From the NCBI GenBank assembly GCA_963848045.1, contig CAWKCC010000005.1, positions 62,001 to 126,000 of the forward strand: a DNA stretch of 64,000 nucleotides. Reading direction: 5' to 3'. The stretch is from CAVUAT01 sp963848045 (GTDB taxonomy: Bacteria; Actinomycetota; Thermoleophilia; Solirubrobacterales; 70-9). The translations under genes were made by a program, and so were the position numbers. The notes under the pieces were generated by a model that saw only the letters and a list, made by a program, of their open reading frames with translations, had not been told where the DNA came from and did not search any database. Shown piece after piece: positions 34,675 to 44,853 of the stretch. Each line of letters begins with the position of its first letter. The stretch's first letter is position 1.

Positions 34675-36285
34675 TTAGGCGAGCAGCAGGTCGGGGGAGA
34701 TCGCGAGCAGGTGTTGCAGGGCGTTCTGGCGCATCGCGCGGTAGGGGCTCCGCTGCCAGTTCGCCAGCGAGACGGGGAAGGCGTTCTGGGAGAAGCTGCG
34801 CAGCTCGTCGTGCTGCTCGACCCGGATCGGCGGGTAGTCCCAGAGGGCGAGTGCCTTGTCGAGCGCCGGATCGGCGGCCTCGTCGGGGTCATACGGCGTG
34901 CCACCCCAGGGGTTGAAGGCCGCCTCGTCGAGCGCGTAGGTGACCATGATCCAGCGGGCGCGCATGCGCGATGTGTCGAGCCAGCGTTCGTCGTCCCAGC
35001 CCGAGACGTTGGGGGGCCGGAAGAGCTGCTGGCCCGCCAGATCGCAGAGCCAGTACCAGTTGTCGGTGTCGATGCCACGTCCCAGCGAGCGCAGCATGCT
35101 CGCCAAAAAGACGACCGGCGGCTTCACCATCGGCGGCCCGAGATAGAAGTCGGGATGCATGAGGATCGCCTCGAGCACCGGCCGGATCGCGTAGCCGCCC
35201 GAGCTGTAGAGCGCGACGAGTGCGTCGCGGGTGTCGGCCGAGGGCGCCTGCGGGATGAAGTAGCTCCAGAGCTTCTCGACGAAGAAGCTGGCGTGCAGGG
35301 GGTTCTCGAGGCAGAGCCGGGGAACGTCGTCCCAGTTCCAGTTGCCCGTGCGCCCGAAGATCGTCTTGTTGCCGTTGTCGTGGCGGTTGGGGTCGAAGCG
35401 GAAGTTATGGGCCCCGAGAAGCGGGGACCAGTCGTTGCGCCAGCCTGTCAGGGCTCGCGCCGCCTCGCGGATGTCGTCCTCGGTGTAGGCGCCCCGGTCG
35501 GCCCCGAGGGTGAACAGCTCCATCAGCTCGCGCGAGTAGTTCTCGTTTGGGGACTGGCGCCGGTTGTCGTTGCCGTTCAGCCACTGCAGCATCGCCGGGT
35601 CCTTGGTCACGTTCACGGTCAGATCGAGGAAGGAGCCGAAGCAGCCGCTGCGGAACAGGTTGGACTGGTCGATCATCTGCTGCTGCTGGTCCACCCCCTC
35701 TCTCGAGGTCGCAAACCAGTCGTGGAAGATCAGCGCCATGCGCTCGATCAGGGGCTGCGTGCTGCGCACCATTCGGTCGAGCCACCAGAGGTGATCGTGC
35801 CCGTAGTTGTCGGCGGGGGCGATCGGGTCGCCGTCGTCGTCCACGGGGGCTGGGCCGATCAGCCAATTGGCGTCCGAGCTCCGCGTCAGGTAGCGGACCG
35901 CCTCCTGCATGGTCGCTCCTGAGAGGCTCAGCGCCTCGCCGGGCAGCGGGCCGAAGCCGGCCCGATCGAGCAGTCGCTTGGCCTGCACGCGCCCGAAGGG
36001 CCCCGAGTAGACGCCCATCGGTTGCGGCGGTGAGGGCGCGGGCGGGCTCTGAGGCGTCGGCAGGGGGCGGATCGGGGGGCTCGTCTGCGGCGTGTCGCGG
36101 TAGGCGACCGTCTCGCGGACCAGGCCGTCGCCCGGATCGGTGTAGCCGACCACGTGCCTATAGGTGACCGGGGTCGCGGAGCCCGGCTGCTGCACAGCCG
36201 GCTGCTTGCGGTGCTTCTTCTTCTTTCGCTTGCGCTTACGCTTGCGCTTCTTGCGCTTGCGGCTGATCTCGGCGACGTCGGCCAT
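34675..36285 (-). CDS. DUF1800 family protein with basic N-terminal tract
   Basis: The 536 residues begin with an extreme Lys/Arg run (residues ~9-28) and a proline-rich linker to residue ~95. The DUF1800 domain follows: AKRLLDRAGFGPLPGEA, LIFHDWFATSREGV, NENYSRELMELFTLGADRGAYTEDDIREAARALTGW, HDNGNKTIFGRTGNW and FIPQAPSADTRDALV, with RPPNVSGWDDERWLDTSRM near the end. The YSRELMELFTLG...ALTGW signature is the family hallmark. Its biochemical role is unknown; it partners DUF1501. No signal peptide is visible, so it may be exported as a passenger with the Tat-signal DUF1501 protein (inference). It is the first gene of the operon, with an AGGAGG ribosome site before ATG 36285. Confidence 0.9.
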   Translation of the reverse strand: MADVAEISRKRKKRKRKRKRKKKKHRKQPAVQQPGSATPVTYRHVVGYTDPGDGLVRETVAYRDTPQTSPPIRPLPTPQSPPAPSPPQPMGVYSGPFGRVQAKRLLDRAGFGPLPGEALSLSGATMQEAVRYLTRSSDANWLIGPAPVDDDGDPIAPADNYGHDHLWWLDRMVRSTQPLIERMALIFHDWFATSREGVDQQQQMIDQSNLFRSGCFGSFLDLTVNVTKDPAMLQWLNGNDNRRQSPNENYSRELMELFTLGADRGAYTEDDIREAARALTGWRNDWSPLLGAHNFRFDPNRHDNGNKTIFGRTGNWNWDDVPRLCLENPLHASFFVEKLWSYFIPQAPSADTRDALVALYSSGGYAIRPVLEAILMHPDFYLGPPMVKPPVVFLASMLRSLGRGIDTDNWYWLCDLAGQQLFRPPNVSGWDDERWLDTSRMRARWIMVTYALDEAAFNPWGGTPYDPDEAADPALDKALALWDYPPIRVEQHDELRSFSQNAFPVSLANWQRSPYRAMRQNALQHLLAISPDLLLA

Positions 36286-36392
36286 CCTGAACTCAGGCCC
36301 TCCTGACCCTCTGGGAGTTGAGTCGGCGCGGATTTCTACCGACTTTAGTCCACCCGTCGGGCGGGGACGAACGGCCCCGATCCGCCGCGGGC

Positions 36393-36398
36393 TACTCT
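36393..36398 (+). promoter_or_regulatory. Leaderless-type -10 box for the 36405 gene
   Basis: TACTCT lies 6 nt before the ATG at 36405. It supports this start over an earlier in-frame codon at 36318. Confidence 0.5.
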
Positions 36399-36404
36399 CG
36401 GAAT

Positions 36405-36686
36405 ATGGGCTTCGAGTACCTGCTGATCGCGCTCGGCTTCGGGCTCGCCACGGGGATCATCGGCCGCGGCAAGGGCAGCTCGTTCGCGATCTGGTTCATG
36501 GTCGGCGCTGTGCTGCCGCTGATCGGCCTGATCGCCGTGATCCTCTTCCGCTCAGAGAAGCTCGAGCCCGAGCGCCGCTGTCCCACCTGCAACAACATCG
36601 TCAAGCTCTACGTGCAGGTCTGCCCGCGCTGTGGCACCGACCTCTACCTCCCGGATCCGGCCGAGGTCCGGCATCCGCAGCTCTGA
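36405..36686 (+). CDS. Small membrane protein with C-terminal zinc ribbon
   Basis: The 93 residues contain two TM helices (YLLIALGFGLATGIIGR and FAIWFMVGAVLPLIGLIAVILF). A cytosolic zinc ribbon follows, with RRCPTCNNIVKLYVQVCPRCGTDLY supplying two CxxC pairs. Small proteins of this layout are common in actinobacteria, but no function is assigned. It is monocistronic and convergent with the GT2 gene, with 17 bases between the stops. Confidence 0.78.
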   Translation: MGFEYLLIALGFGLATGIIGRGKGSSFAIWFMVGAVLPLIGLIAVILFRSEKLEPERRCPTCNNIVKLYVQVCPRCGTDLYLPDPAEVRHPQL

Positions 36687-36703
36687 GCGGGGGCGACCGG
36701 CAG

Positions 36704-37780
36704 CTAGCGCAGCCAGGTGCGGACGATCGCGTTGGTGAAGCCGAGCCCGTAGCGGGCCACGGCCGGCTTCTTGGAATGGCCCGAGAGCCTCTTCTCGACC
36801 GTCACAGGGACCTCCTTGGCGGGGATGCCCCGCTTGATCGCCTCGATCATGAACTCCGAGGTGTGGAACTGCTCCTGGCGCAGCACCAGCTGGGGCAGCA
36901 CCGTGGTGCGAACGGCGCGGTATCCGTTGGAGCAGTCCGAGACCTTCGTGCGGGTGATGAAGGAGACGACCTTATTGAAGAAGACGATGCCGAGCTCGCG
37001 CGAGCGGGCGTTGGGCTCTGCTTCGCCGAGCACCCTGGAGCCGTGAGCCATGTCGACCTCGCCGTCGAGGATCGGCTTGACCAGGCGCTCCATCTCGCTG
37101 GGCAGGTGCTGGCCGTCGGCGTCGAGGGTGACCACGATCTTCGCCCCCGACTCCGACATCAGGCGGTAGCCGGTCCGCAGAGCAGCGCCGCCGCCGCGGT
37201 TGATCACGTGGCGCGCCGACACCGCCCCCGCGCGGGCTGCCGCGTCGCTGGTGTCGTCGCTGGAGCCGTCGTCGACGACGAGCATCGCGGTCTCGATGCC
37301 GCAGACCTCGGCGGGAACCCGCTCGATCACCGAGCCGACGTTCTCGGCCTCGTTGTACGCGGGGATCACCACCGCGATCCGGTCGCGAAACAGCTTGGGG
37401 AGCCCGGCGCCCTTGAACTCCTCCCAGGCGAGGCCCTCGAGCAGCGCTGAGAGCTGCTGGCCCTGCCGCGCGCTCACGGTCAGCGCCCGGAGCACCAACA
37501 GGAACAGGATCGCGATCGCGAACACCGCCAGGCCGAGGATCCGCTCGCCGTTGCCGCGCTCGAAGGCGAAGATCTCCAGCACGGCGTCGACCAACTCGGT
37601 GCCCGAGACGATCGCGAGGGCCAAGCCGCCGAGGATGCCCAGCACCACGGCGCCGTTGGAGAGCTCTCGCCGGCGCCAGATCACGAAGGCGATCAGGCAG
37701 ACCGCGAAGGCGAGGCCGGCCGCGCGCAAAGCGGTCAACTCGGGAGGGAAGACGGATGCGATCATCGGCGTCACGGGCAA
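36704..37780 (-). CDS. Membrane-anchored family 2 glycosyltransferase (DUF2304-like helices + DPM1/Dpm-like GT2)
   Basis: The 358 residues begin with three TM helices (AAGLAFAVCLIAFVIWRR, GAVVLGILGGLALAIVSG and ILGLAVFAIAILFLLVLRAL), similar to DUF2304 proteins that pair with polyprenol-phosphate sugar synthases. From residue ~135 comes a GT2 domain: RIAVVIPAYNEAENVGSVIERVP, the metal-binding VVDDGSSDDT, NRGGGAALRTGYRL and TLDADGQHLPSEM, ending in SGHSKKPAVARYGLGF. The enzyme probably makes a dolichol/undecaprenol-phosphate sugar for envelope glycans. It is divergent from the sulfoquinovose-synthase-like gene (86 bases). The start could be TTG 37780, GTG 37774 or ATG 37765; a TATTCT box lies 11 nt before the TTG. 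Confidence 0.85.
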   Translation of the reverse strand: MPVTPMIASVFPPELTALRAAGLAFAVCLIAFVIWRRRELSNGAVVLGILGGLALAIVSGTELVDAVLEIFAFERGNGERILGLAVFAIAILFLLVLRALTVSARQGQQLSALLEGLAWEEFKGAGLPKLFRDRIAVVIPAYNEAENVGSVIERVPAEVCGIETAMLVVDDGSSDDTSDAAARAGAVSARHVINRGGGAALRTGYRLMSESGAKIVVTLDADGQHLPSEMERLVKPILDGEVDMAHGSRVLGEAEPNARSRELGIVFFNKVVSFITRTKVSDCSNGYRAVRTTVLPQLVLRQEQFHTSEFMIEAIKRGIPAKEVPVTVEKRLSGHSKKPAVARYGLGFTNAIVRTWLR

Positions 37781-37866
37781 GGGCGGCGGCCAGAATAGCC
37801 CCGCCCGCCCCCGCTGGCGGGTGCGGTTGTGCCGGGGGTCGCGCTGCTACCCTGCCGCGTTCAATT

Positions 37867-39045
37867 ATGCGCGTCCTCATCCTCGGGGGTGACGGGTACC
37901 TCGGCTGGCCGACCGCAATGCGCTTCTCGGAGCGCGGCCACGAGGTCGCCGTCGTCGACAACTTCTCTCGCCGTCGCTGGCACAAGCAGCACGGCACCGA
38001 TTCGCTGACCCCGATTCGCCCGCTCGCTGAGCGGATCGAGGCGTGGCGCGAGGTCTCGGGCGACGTCGTCCGCTCCTATGAAGGGGCGATCGAGGACGGC
38101 GACTTTCTCGAGGAGGTTGTGGTCGAGACCCGTCCCGAGGCGATCATCCACTACGGCGAGCAGCCCTCGGCGCCGTACTCGATGGCGAGCCGTGAGCAGG
38201 CGGTCGAGACCCAGTACACGAACGTGATCGGCACGCTGAACCTGCTGTTCGCGATGCGCGATCACGTCCCCGACGCGCACCTGGTCAAGCTCGGGACGAT
38301 GGGGGAGTACGGCACCCCCAACATCGACATCGAGGAGGGCTACATCGAGATCGAGCACAAGGGCCGCAAGGACACGCTGCCCTTCCCGAAGATGCCGGGT
38401 TCGCTCTACCACCTCTCCAAGGTCCACGACTCGCACAACATCCACTTCGCCTGCCGGATCTGGGGGCTTCGCGCCACCGACCTCAACCAGGGAGTCGTCT
38501 ACGGGATCGGGACCGAGGAAACGGCGCGCGACGAGCGCCTCTGCACCCGCTTCGACTACGACGAGGTCTTCGGGACCGTGCTCAACCGCTTCTGCGTGCA
38601 GGCGGTGATCGGCCACCCGTTGACGATCTACGGCGCGGGCGGCCAGACGCGCGGCTTTCTCAACATCCGGGACACCCTTCGGTGCGTCGAGCTGGCGGTC
38701 GAGAACCCCGCCGGCGCGGGCGACTTCCGCGTCTTCAACCAGTTCACCGAGCAGTTCTCGGTTTCAGAGCTCGCCGAGCTGGTCCGTGAGTCGGCGGGCC
38801 ACCTCGGGTACGAGGTCCACGTCGACCATGTCGAGAATCCGCGGGTCGAGGCCGAGGAGCACTACTACAACGCCATCCACACCAAGCTCCTCGACCTGGG
38901 ACTCGAGCCGACCACGCTCGGCGAGGAGCTGGTCGAGTCGATGATCCATTCGATCGAGCGCCACAAGGACCGCGTGATCGCCTCGGCGATCGATCCACAC
39001 ATCCGCTGGAAGTCCGGCCGCGCCAGCCGGGCCGAGGTCTCCTGA
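37867..39045 (+). CDS. UDP-sulfoquinovose synthase-like NAD-dependent epimerase (SQD1/Agl3 type)
   Basis: SQD1-type enzymes convert UDP-glucose and sulfite to UDP-sulfoquinovose, the head-group donor for sulfolipid or sulfonated glycans. The 392 residues have the NAD-binding VLILGGDGYLGWPTAMRF, the SQD1-specific HYGEQPSAPYSMAS, GTMGEYGTPNIDIEEGY and FPKMPGSLYHLSKVHDSHNIHFAC with the catalytic Tyr/Lys, and TDLNQGVVYGIGTEETARDERLCTRFDYDEVFGTVLNRFC. Together these are hard to confuse with other short-chain epimerases. A sqdX-like glycosyltransferase is not obvious here; the divergent GT2 could use the product (inference). Start ATG 37867, with a TACCCT box 13 nt upstream. Confidence 0.88.
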   Translation: MRVLILGGDGYLGWPTAMRFSERGHEVAVVDNFSRRRWHKQHGTDSLTPIRPLAERIEAWREVSGDVVRSYEGAIEDGDFLEEVVVETRPEAIIHYGEQPSAPYSMASREQAVETQYTNVIGTLNLLFAMRDHVPDAHLVKLGTMGEYGTPNIDIEEGYIEIEHKGRKDTLPFPKMPGSLYHLSKVHDSHNIHFACRIWGLRATDLNQGVVYGIGTEETARDERLCTRFDYDEVFGTVLNRFCVQAVIGHPLTIYGAGGQTRGFLNIRDTLRCVELAVENPAGAGDFRVFNQFTEQFSVSELAELVRESAGHLGYEVHVDHVENPRVEAEEHYYNAIHTKLLDLGLEPTTLGEELVESMIHSIERHKDRVIASAIDPHIRWKSGRASRAEVS

Positions 39046-39154
39046 GGCTCACCTGCGCCTTTCGCTGCTGCTGAGGGCGCCGATTCGCATCGAATAGGCG
39101 GCGCAGGCCTCGATGCACCGCGCCGAGGCGGGCTGGTCGGGGACCTCTCGCCGC

Positions 39155-39160
39155 TACCAT
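39155..39160 (+). promoter_or_regulatory. Leaderless-type -10 box for ilvB
   Basis: TACCAT lies 6 nt before the ATG at 39167, implying no leader and hence no leader-peptide attenuation of ilvB from this promoter. Confidence 0.45.
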
Positions 39161-39166
39161 CGGCTC

Positions 39167-40846
<1,680 letters not shown>

Positions 40847-40854
40847 GGGCCACG

Positions 40855-41409
40855 ATGGAAGCCGGCACTCCCGACCTGATCAGGCTCGAAGACCTACAGG
40901 CCGCCTCGGGGCACCTGACCGGACGCAAGCATCTGCTCTCGATTCTGGTCGAGAACCGCCCGGGCGTGCTGGCCCGGATCGCCGGTCTGTTCAGCCGGCG
41001 GGGCTTCAACATCGACACTCTCGCGGTCGGCCCCACCGAGGATCCGGCGATCTCGCGGGTCACCCTCACACTCGACGGCGCCGTCCACCCGATCGATCAG
41101 GTGACCAAGCAGCTCCACAAGCTGGTCAACGTGATCAAGATCCGCGACATGGAGCCGGGCGAGACGATCGCCCGCGAGATGGCGCTGTTCAAGGTTTCCG
41201 CGCCGGTCGAGAGCCGCGCCGAGATCATCCAGTTCGCCGAGATCTTCCGCGCCACGATCGTCGACGTCTCCCGCCGCTCGCTCACCATCGAGGTGACCGG
41301 CTCGGCCGACAAGATCGAGGCGTTCGAGCGCATGATCCGCCCCCACGGGCTGATCGAGATGGTGCGTACCGGCGAGGTCGCGATCGCCCGCGCCAAGCCC
41401 GAGACGTAG
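40855..41409 (+). CDS. ilvN: Acetolactate synthase small (regulatory) subunit
   Basis: IlvN binds valine and controls and stimulates IlvB. The 184 residues hold an N-terminal ACT domain (KHLLSILVENRPGVLARIAGLFSRRGFNIDTLAVGPTEDPAISRVTLTL) and the C-terminal IlvN domain (PGETIAREMALFKVSAPVESRAEIIQFAEIFRATIVDVSRRSLTIEVTGSADKIEAF). Both match the family in order and size. It is 8 bases after ilvB and 6 bases before the menaquinone-pathway gene menF, so it may be transcribed with that gene. Confidence 0.95.
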   Translation: MEAGTPDLIRLEDLQAASGHLTGRKHLLSILVENRPGVLARIAGLFSRRGFNIDTLAVGPTEDPAISRVTLTLDGAVHPIDQVTKQLHKLVNVIKIRDMEPGETIAREMALFKVSAPVESRAEIIQFAEIFRATIVDVSRRSLTIEVTGSADKIEAFERMIRPHGLIEMVRTGEVAIARAKPET

Positions 41410-41415
41410 GCCGCT

Positions 41416-42819
41416 TTGATCGCGGCCGACACCGCGGAGGCCATCGCCGCGCTGCAGCGGGCCCTTGAGCCCGCGTCGGCTCGGGATCGGCGCACGGTCG
41501 CGAGCGCGACCGTTGAGATCGCCGCCGCGGACCCCGCGGCCGTCGTGCTGGGTTCGCGCATGGCCTCGGACCGCTGGTTCTGTTGGGAGCAGCCCGATGA
41601 CTCGGGCTTCGCCCTGGCGGCGCTGGGCAGCGCTCGCGAGGTGATCTCGCGCGGCGCCGGGCGGTTCGGGGACGTCGAGCGCGATTGCACGGCGTTGCTC
41701 CGAGACGCCGAGCTGGTGGAGCCGGCCGGCCTCCCGGCCGGCGCCGGTCCCGTCTGGACGGGCGGCTTCGCGTTCGAGCCCGACGGCGGGCGCGAGCCTC
41801 AATGGTCCTCGCTGCCGCCCGCCCTGATGGTCCTTCCCGAGCTTTCGCTGTTGCGCTTCGACGGCCGCTGCTATCTGACCCTGAACGCGCTCGTGGACGG
41901 CGAGGGGGCGGCGGAGCGGGCGCTGGAGGGTGCCCGGCGGCGTCTCGCCTCGCTGAGCCAAAGCGCGATCGGCCCGCTCGACCCCGACCCCATCGCCGGG
42001 ACGTCGATCGGCGCGCCGCATGCTCCGGGGCGCTACGAAGAGCTGGTCGCCACGGCGATCTCGCGGATTCGCTCGGGGCACCTGCAGAAGGCGGTGCTTG
42101 CTCGCGAGGTTGTGGTCACCTCACCGTCGGCTCACGACCCCGCGCCCTTGTTCGGGGCGCTCCGCGAGCTCTTCCCGTCGTGCTTCTGCTTCGCCTGCGG
42201 CACGCCGGAGGCCGTCTTCATCGGCGCCAGCCCCGAGCTGTTGATCCGCCGTCGCGGCGCCGTCGCGGCCACCGTGGCGCTCGCCGGCTCCACCCGGCGG
42301 AGCGCCGACCCGGCCGTCGACGACCACCTCGGCCAGCAGCTCCTGACCAGCGCCAAGGACAACTCCGAGCACGAGATCGTGGTGCGGCAGATCGAGCGCG
42401 CGCTGCGGCGCCATGCGGTCTGGGCCCAGGCCGAGCCCGAGCCCCGGCTGGTTCAGATCGCGAACATCCAGCACCTGGCCACCGCGGTGCGCGCGCAGCT
42501 GGCCGAGTCGCGCTCGGCGATAGCGCTCGCCGGCGAGCTGCACCCGACCCCCGCGGTGGGCGGCGAGCCCCGCGAGGGGGCGCTGGAGCTGATAGCCGAG
42601 ATCGAGGGCATGGACCGCGGCTGGTACGCGGCGCCCGTCGGCTGGATGGACGCGACCGAGGACGGCGAGTTCTGCGTCGCCCTGCGCGCGGCGCTGCTCC
42701 GCGACCGCAGCGCGCACCTGTTCGCGGGAGCGGGAATCGTCGCCGACTCCGACCCGGCGGCCGAGCTCGCCGAGACCGAGATCAAGCTGGAGGCCCTGCT
42801 GCCTCTGCTCGCGGGGTGA
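41416..42819 (+). CDS. menF: Isochorismate synthase (menaquinone type)
   Basis: This enzyme converts chorismate to isochorismate, the entry to menaquinone synthesis. The 467 residues belong to the chorismate-binding family: YEELVATAISRIRSGHLQKAVLAREVVVTS with the conserved Lys, FIGASPELLIRRRGAVAATVALAGSTRRSADPAVDDHLGQQLLTSAKDNSEHEIVV with the catalytic Glu, and HPTPAVGGEPREGALELI. The GSTRR and HPTPAVGG blocks favour isochorismate synthase over anthranilate or aminodeoxychorismate synthase. The divergent-to-tail neighbour menD (opposite strand) confirms the pathway. TTG 41416 is the likely start; no good ribosome site, so it may be coupled to ilvN. Could also be named dhbC/entC-like, but no siderophore genes are nearby. 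Confidence 0.9.
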   Translation: MIAADTAEAIAALQRALEPASARDRRTVASATVEIAAADPAAVVLGSRMASDRWFCWEQPDDSGFALAALGSAREVISRGAGRFGDVERDCTALLRDAELVEPAGLPAGAGPVWTGGFAFEPDGGREPQWSSLPPALMVLPELSLLRFDGRCYLTLNALVDGEGAAERALEGARRRLASLSQSAIGPLDPDPIAGTSIGAPHAPGRYEELVATAISRIRSGHLQKAVLAREVVVTSPSAHDPAPLFGALRELFPSCFCFACGTPEAVFIGASPELLIRRRGAVAATVALAGSTRRSADPAVDDHLGQQLLTSAKDNSEHEIVVRQIERALRRHAVWAQAEPEPRLVQIANIQHLATAVRAQLAESRSAIALAGELHPTPAVGGEPREGALELIAEIEGMDRGWYAAPVGWMDATEDGEFCVALRAALLRDRSAHLFAGAGIVADSDPAAELAETEIKLEALLPLLAG

Positions 42820-42822
42820 GGC

Positions 42823-44601
42823 TCAGCTCGCGGGGATCGCCGCCGAGGCGGCATCGGCGGCCAGCTCGGCGAGCCGGCGGTGCAACTCGACGTTGCGGGC
42901 GCGGTCGGTCGCGACGACCACCACCGGGGTGTCGCCGGCCAGGGCGCGCTCCAGTTCGGCCGCGGTCCGCGGGACCTCTGCGCTGAGCCCATACAGCTCG
43001 GCCGCCGCGGCGATGTCCAGGCCGCTGGGCGTCCCCATCAGCGCCTCGAACTCCTCGGCGGGCATCGCCTCGGCCTGGGGCAGGAAGTGGAAGATTCCCC
43101 CGCCGGAGTTGTCGACCACCAGCAGGCGCAGCCCGGGGATGCTGCGGGCGGCCGCGAGCCCACCGATGTCGTGAGCCAGGGCGAGGTCGCCGAGCACGGC
43201 CCAGGTGCGCCCGCCCGCGGCGGCCGCGCCAGCCGCGGTCGAGACCAGCCCGTCGATGCCGTTGGCCCCGCGGTTGGAGAGGAACCGGACCATCGCGTCC
43301 CCCGCCGGCAAAAAGGCCTCCATGTCGCGCACCGGCATGCTCGACGCCGCCAGCACCTGGTCGCCGTCGCAGAGCATGGAGGCGAGTGCCGGCCAGACTC
43401 CGGGCTCGCTGAGCTCGTCCAGCCCCGCCAGCTCCTCGGCGACGGCCCCGCCGGCCGCGCGCTCGGCGGCCGCCCAGCTCGAGGCCCATCCGTCCCCGGA
43501 GTCTTCGGCGGCGCCCGCCGCAGACGACGTCCGCAGCCACGAGGCGAGCTCCGCGGCGGCGGCTCGCGGGTCGGCCCGCAGCAGCGTCTCGGCGCTCCTG
43601 CTCGGCTCCTTCCAGCTCGCGAGCGGGTCGATCACGATCTGTCGCAGGCCGGGAATGGACGCAACCCATTGCCGCAGCGCCTTGCTCGTCGGCATCTCGC
43701 CGAAGCGAACGACCAGCTCGGGCTCGAGCGCCGCCGGCCGGCTGCGCGCGATCAGGTCGTAGGAGCTGACCAGCAGACCCGGCTTGTCCGCCCCCCAGCG
43801 AAGCTGGGACGTGGGCTCGGCGAGGACCGGGTAGCCGGCCGCCCGGGCCAGCTCGGCCACCGGTCCCGGGAGCGAGAGGTCGGGCTGGCGGCCGGCCAGT
43901 ATCAGCCCACTCGGCGCAGCGGCGATCCGCTCTCCGAGCTCGGCGACAAGCGCCTGCTCGGGGCGCCGCGACGAGCTCGCGACCGCGTTCAACGGGCGCT
44001 GCTCGCGGCCGCGCAGAGCGAGCGGGTCGGTCGCGGTGACGTCGCCTTCGACCGCCGTCGGTGCGAGCGGCTCGCGCCAGGGCACGTTGAGGTGCACCGG
44101 GCCGGGGCGCGGATCGCCCGCGGCAGAGGCGTAGGCGCGGCAGGCGGTGGAGCGGAAGTGCAGCAGGCCGGCGTCGTCGGCCTCCTGGGTGCCGAGCTCG
44201 CAGAACCAGCGCACGGCGTCGCCGTAGAGCTTCAGCTGGTCGATCGTCTGGCCCGCCCCGATCCCTCGCAGCTCAGGCGGTCGGTCGGCGGTCAGGACCA
44301 GCAGCGGTACCGAGGCCTCATCCGCCTCCACGATCGCCGGGTGGAGATGGGTGGCGGCCGACCCCGAGGTGCAGAGCGCGACGGCGGGGACGCCGGTCGC
44401 AAGCGCGGCGCCGAGTGCGAAGAACCCGGCGCTGCGCTCGTCAAGGATCACATCGACCTCGATCGCGGGCTGCCGCCACAGCGCCACCGCCAGCGGCGTC
44501 GAGCGCGAGCCGGGGGAGACCGCGGCCCGCCGCACGCCGCAACGCGCCAGCTCCTCGACCATCGCCGACGCGAGTGCCGTGTTGCGGTTGGTGGGGTCCA
44601 C
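42823..44601 (-). CDS. menD: SEPHCHC synthase (menaquinone pathway)
   Basis: MenD is a ThDP enzyme that adds 2-oxoglutarate-derived succinic semialdehyde to isochorismate. The 592 residues contain the N-terminal SPGSRSTPLAVALW, DERSAGFFALGAALATGVPAVALCTSGSAATHLHPAIVEA with the cofactor-activating Glu, TADRPPELRGIGAGQTIDQLKLYG and the ThDP region LGDLALAHDIGGLAAARSIPGLRLLVVDNSGGGIFHFLPQ. The order is that of MenD. GTG 44601 is 6 nt after a minus-strand TACCGT box, and an earlier GTG at 44658 would add 19 basic residues. It is convergent with menF (3 bases between the stops, both inside TGAGGCTCA). Confidence 0.94.
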   Translation of the reverse strand: MDPTNRNTALASAMVEELARCGVRRAAVSPGSRSTPLAVALWRQPAIEVDVILDERSAGFFALGAALATGVPAVALCTSGSAATHLHPAIVEADEASVPLLVLTADRPPELRGIGAGQTIDQLKLYGDAVRWFCELGTQEADDAGLLHFRSTACRAYASAAGDPRPGPVHLNVPWREPLAPTAVEGDVTATDPLALRGREQRPLNAVASSSRRPEQALVAELGERIAAAPSGLILAGRQPDLSLPGPVAELARAAGYPVLAEPTSQLRWGADKPGLLVSSYDLIARSRPAALEPELVVRFGEMPTSKALRQWVASIPGLRQIVIDPLASWKEPSRSAETLLRADPRAAAAELASWLRTSSAAGAAEDSGDGWASSWAAAERAAGGAVAEELAGLDELSEPGVWPALASMLCDGDQVLAASSMPVRDMEAFLPAGDAMVRFLSNRGANGIDGLVSTAAGAAAAGGRTWAVLGDLALAHDIGGLAAARSIPGLRLLVVDNSGGGIFHFLPQAEAMPAEEFEALMGTPSGLDIAAAAELYGLSAEVPRTAAELERALAGDTPVVVVATDRARNVELHRRLAELAADAASAAIPAS

Positions 44602-44607
44602 ACCCGA

Positions 44608-44613
44608 ACGGTA
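44608..44613 (-). promoter_or_regulatory. Leaderless-type -10 box for menD
   Basis: TACCGT (minus strand) lies 6 nt before GTG 44601. Confidence 0.45.
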
Positions 44614-44688
44614 GATCAACCGCCACTCGCGCCCCCTGCCGTGGTGCTGCTCGCGCACGGCCGCAAGCAGAAATCAGTAATCCCGCGG

Positions 44689-44751
44689 ATGAGATGGCCA
44701 GGCGGCTATGACGTGAAGAGAGGCTGCTGTTGGTGCCGGCGCTTTCGCTGA
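44689..44751 (+). other. Possible 20-residue Cys/Trp-containing sORF
   Basis: An ATG-to-TGA frame of 21 codons encodes a peptide ending RGCCWCRRFR, with three of 20 residues Cys. Polycysteine leader peptides regulate sulfur genes in mycobacteria, but the next gene here is not a sulfur gene, no clear -10 box fits, and the 252-base region has no obvious attenuator. Speculative. Confidence 0.2.
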
Positions 44752-44853
44752 GACGCTGTCCCGGCTTGCCCGGTCCAACCCGCGGTAGTAGGGTCGGTGC
44801 GCCGGGCCAGCCGGACGCGGGCCCGGACGACGTATGACGAGAGGAGGAGGGCT

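Noticed and set aside
36211..36260. Lys/Arg run in the DUF1800 protein read as a nuclear-localisation-like or DNA-binding signal
   Set aside because: No evidence for nucleic-acid binding; partner proteins are exported, so a polyanion-binding or charge role is more likely.
39053..39097. Possible ilvB leader peptide starting at CTG (Leu-rich, two Ile) followed by a GCCTCG/CGAGGC hairpin at 39107-39129
   Set aside because: It has no ordinary start, and the TACCAT box 6 nt before the ilvB ATG implies transcription begins at ilvB itself, downstream of this stretch.
42808..42836. Direct repeat of GCTCGCGGGG around the menF/menD stops
   Set aside because: Short, in a GC-rich context where such 10-mers recur by chance, and explained by coding sequence on both sides.
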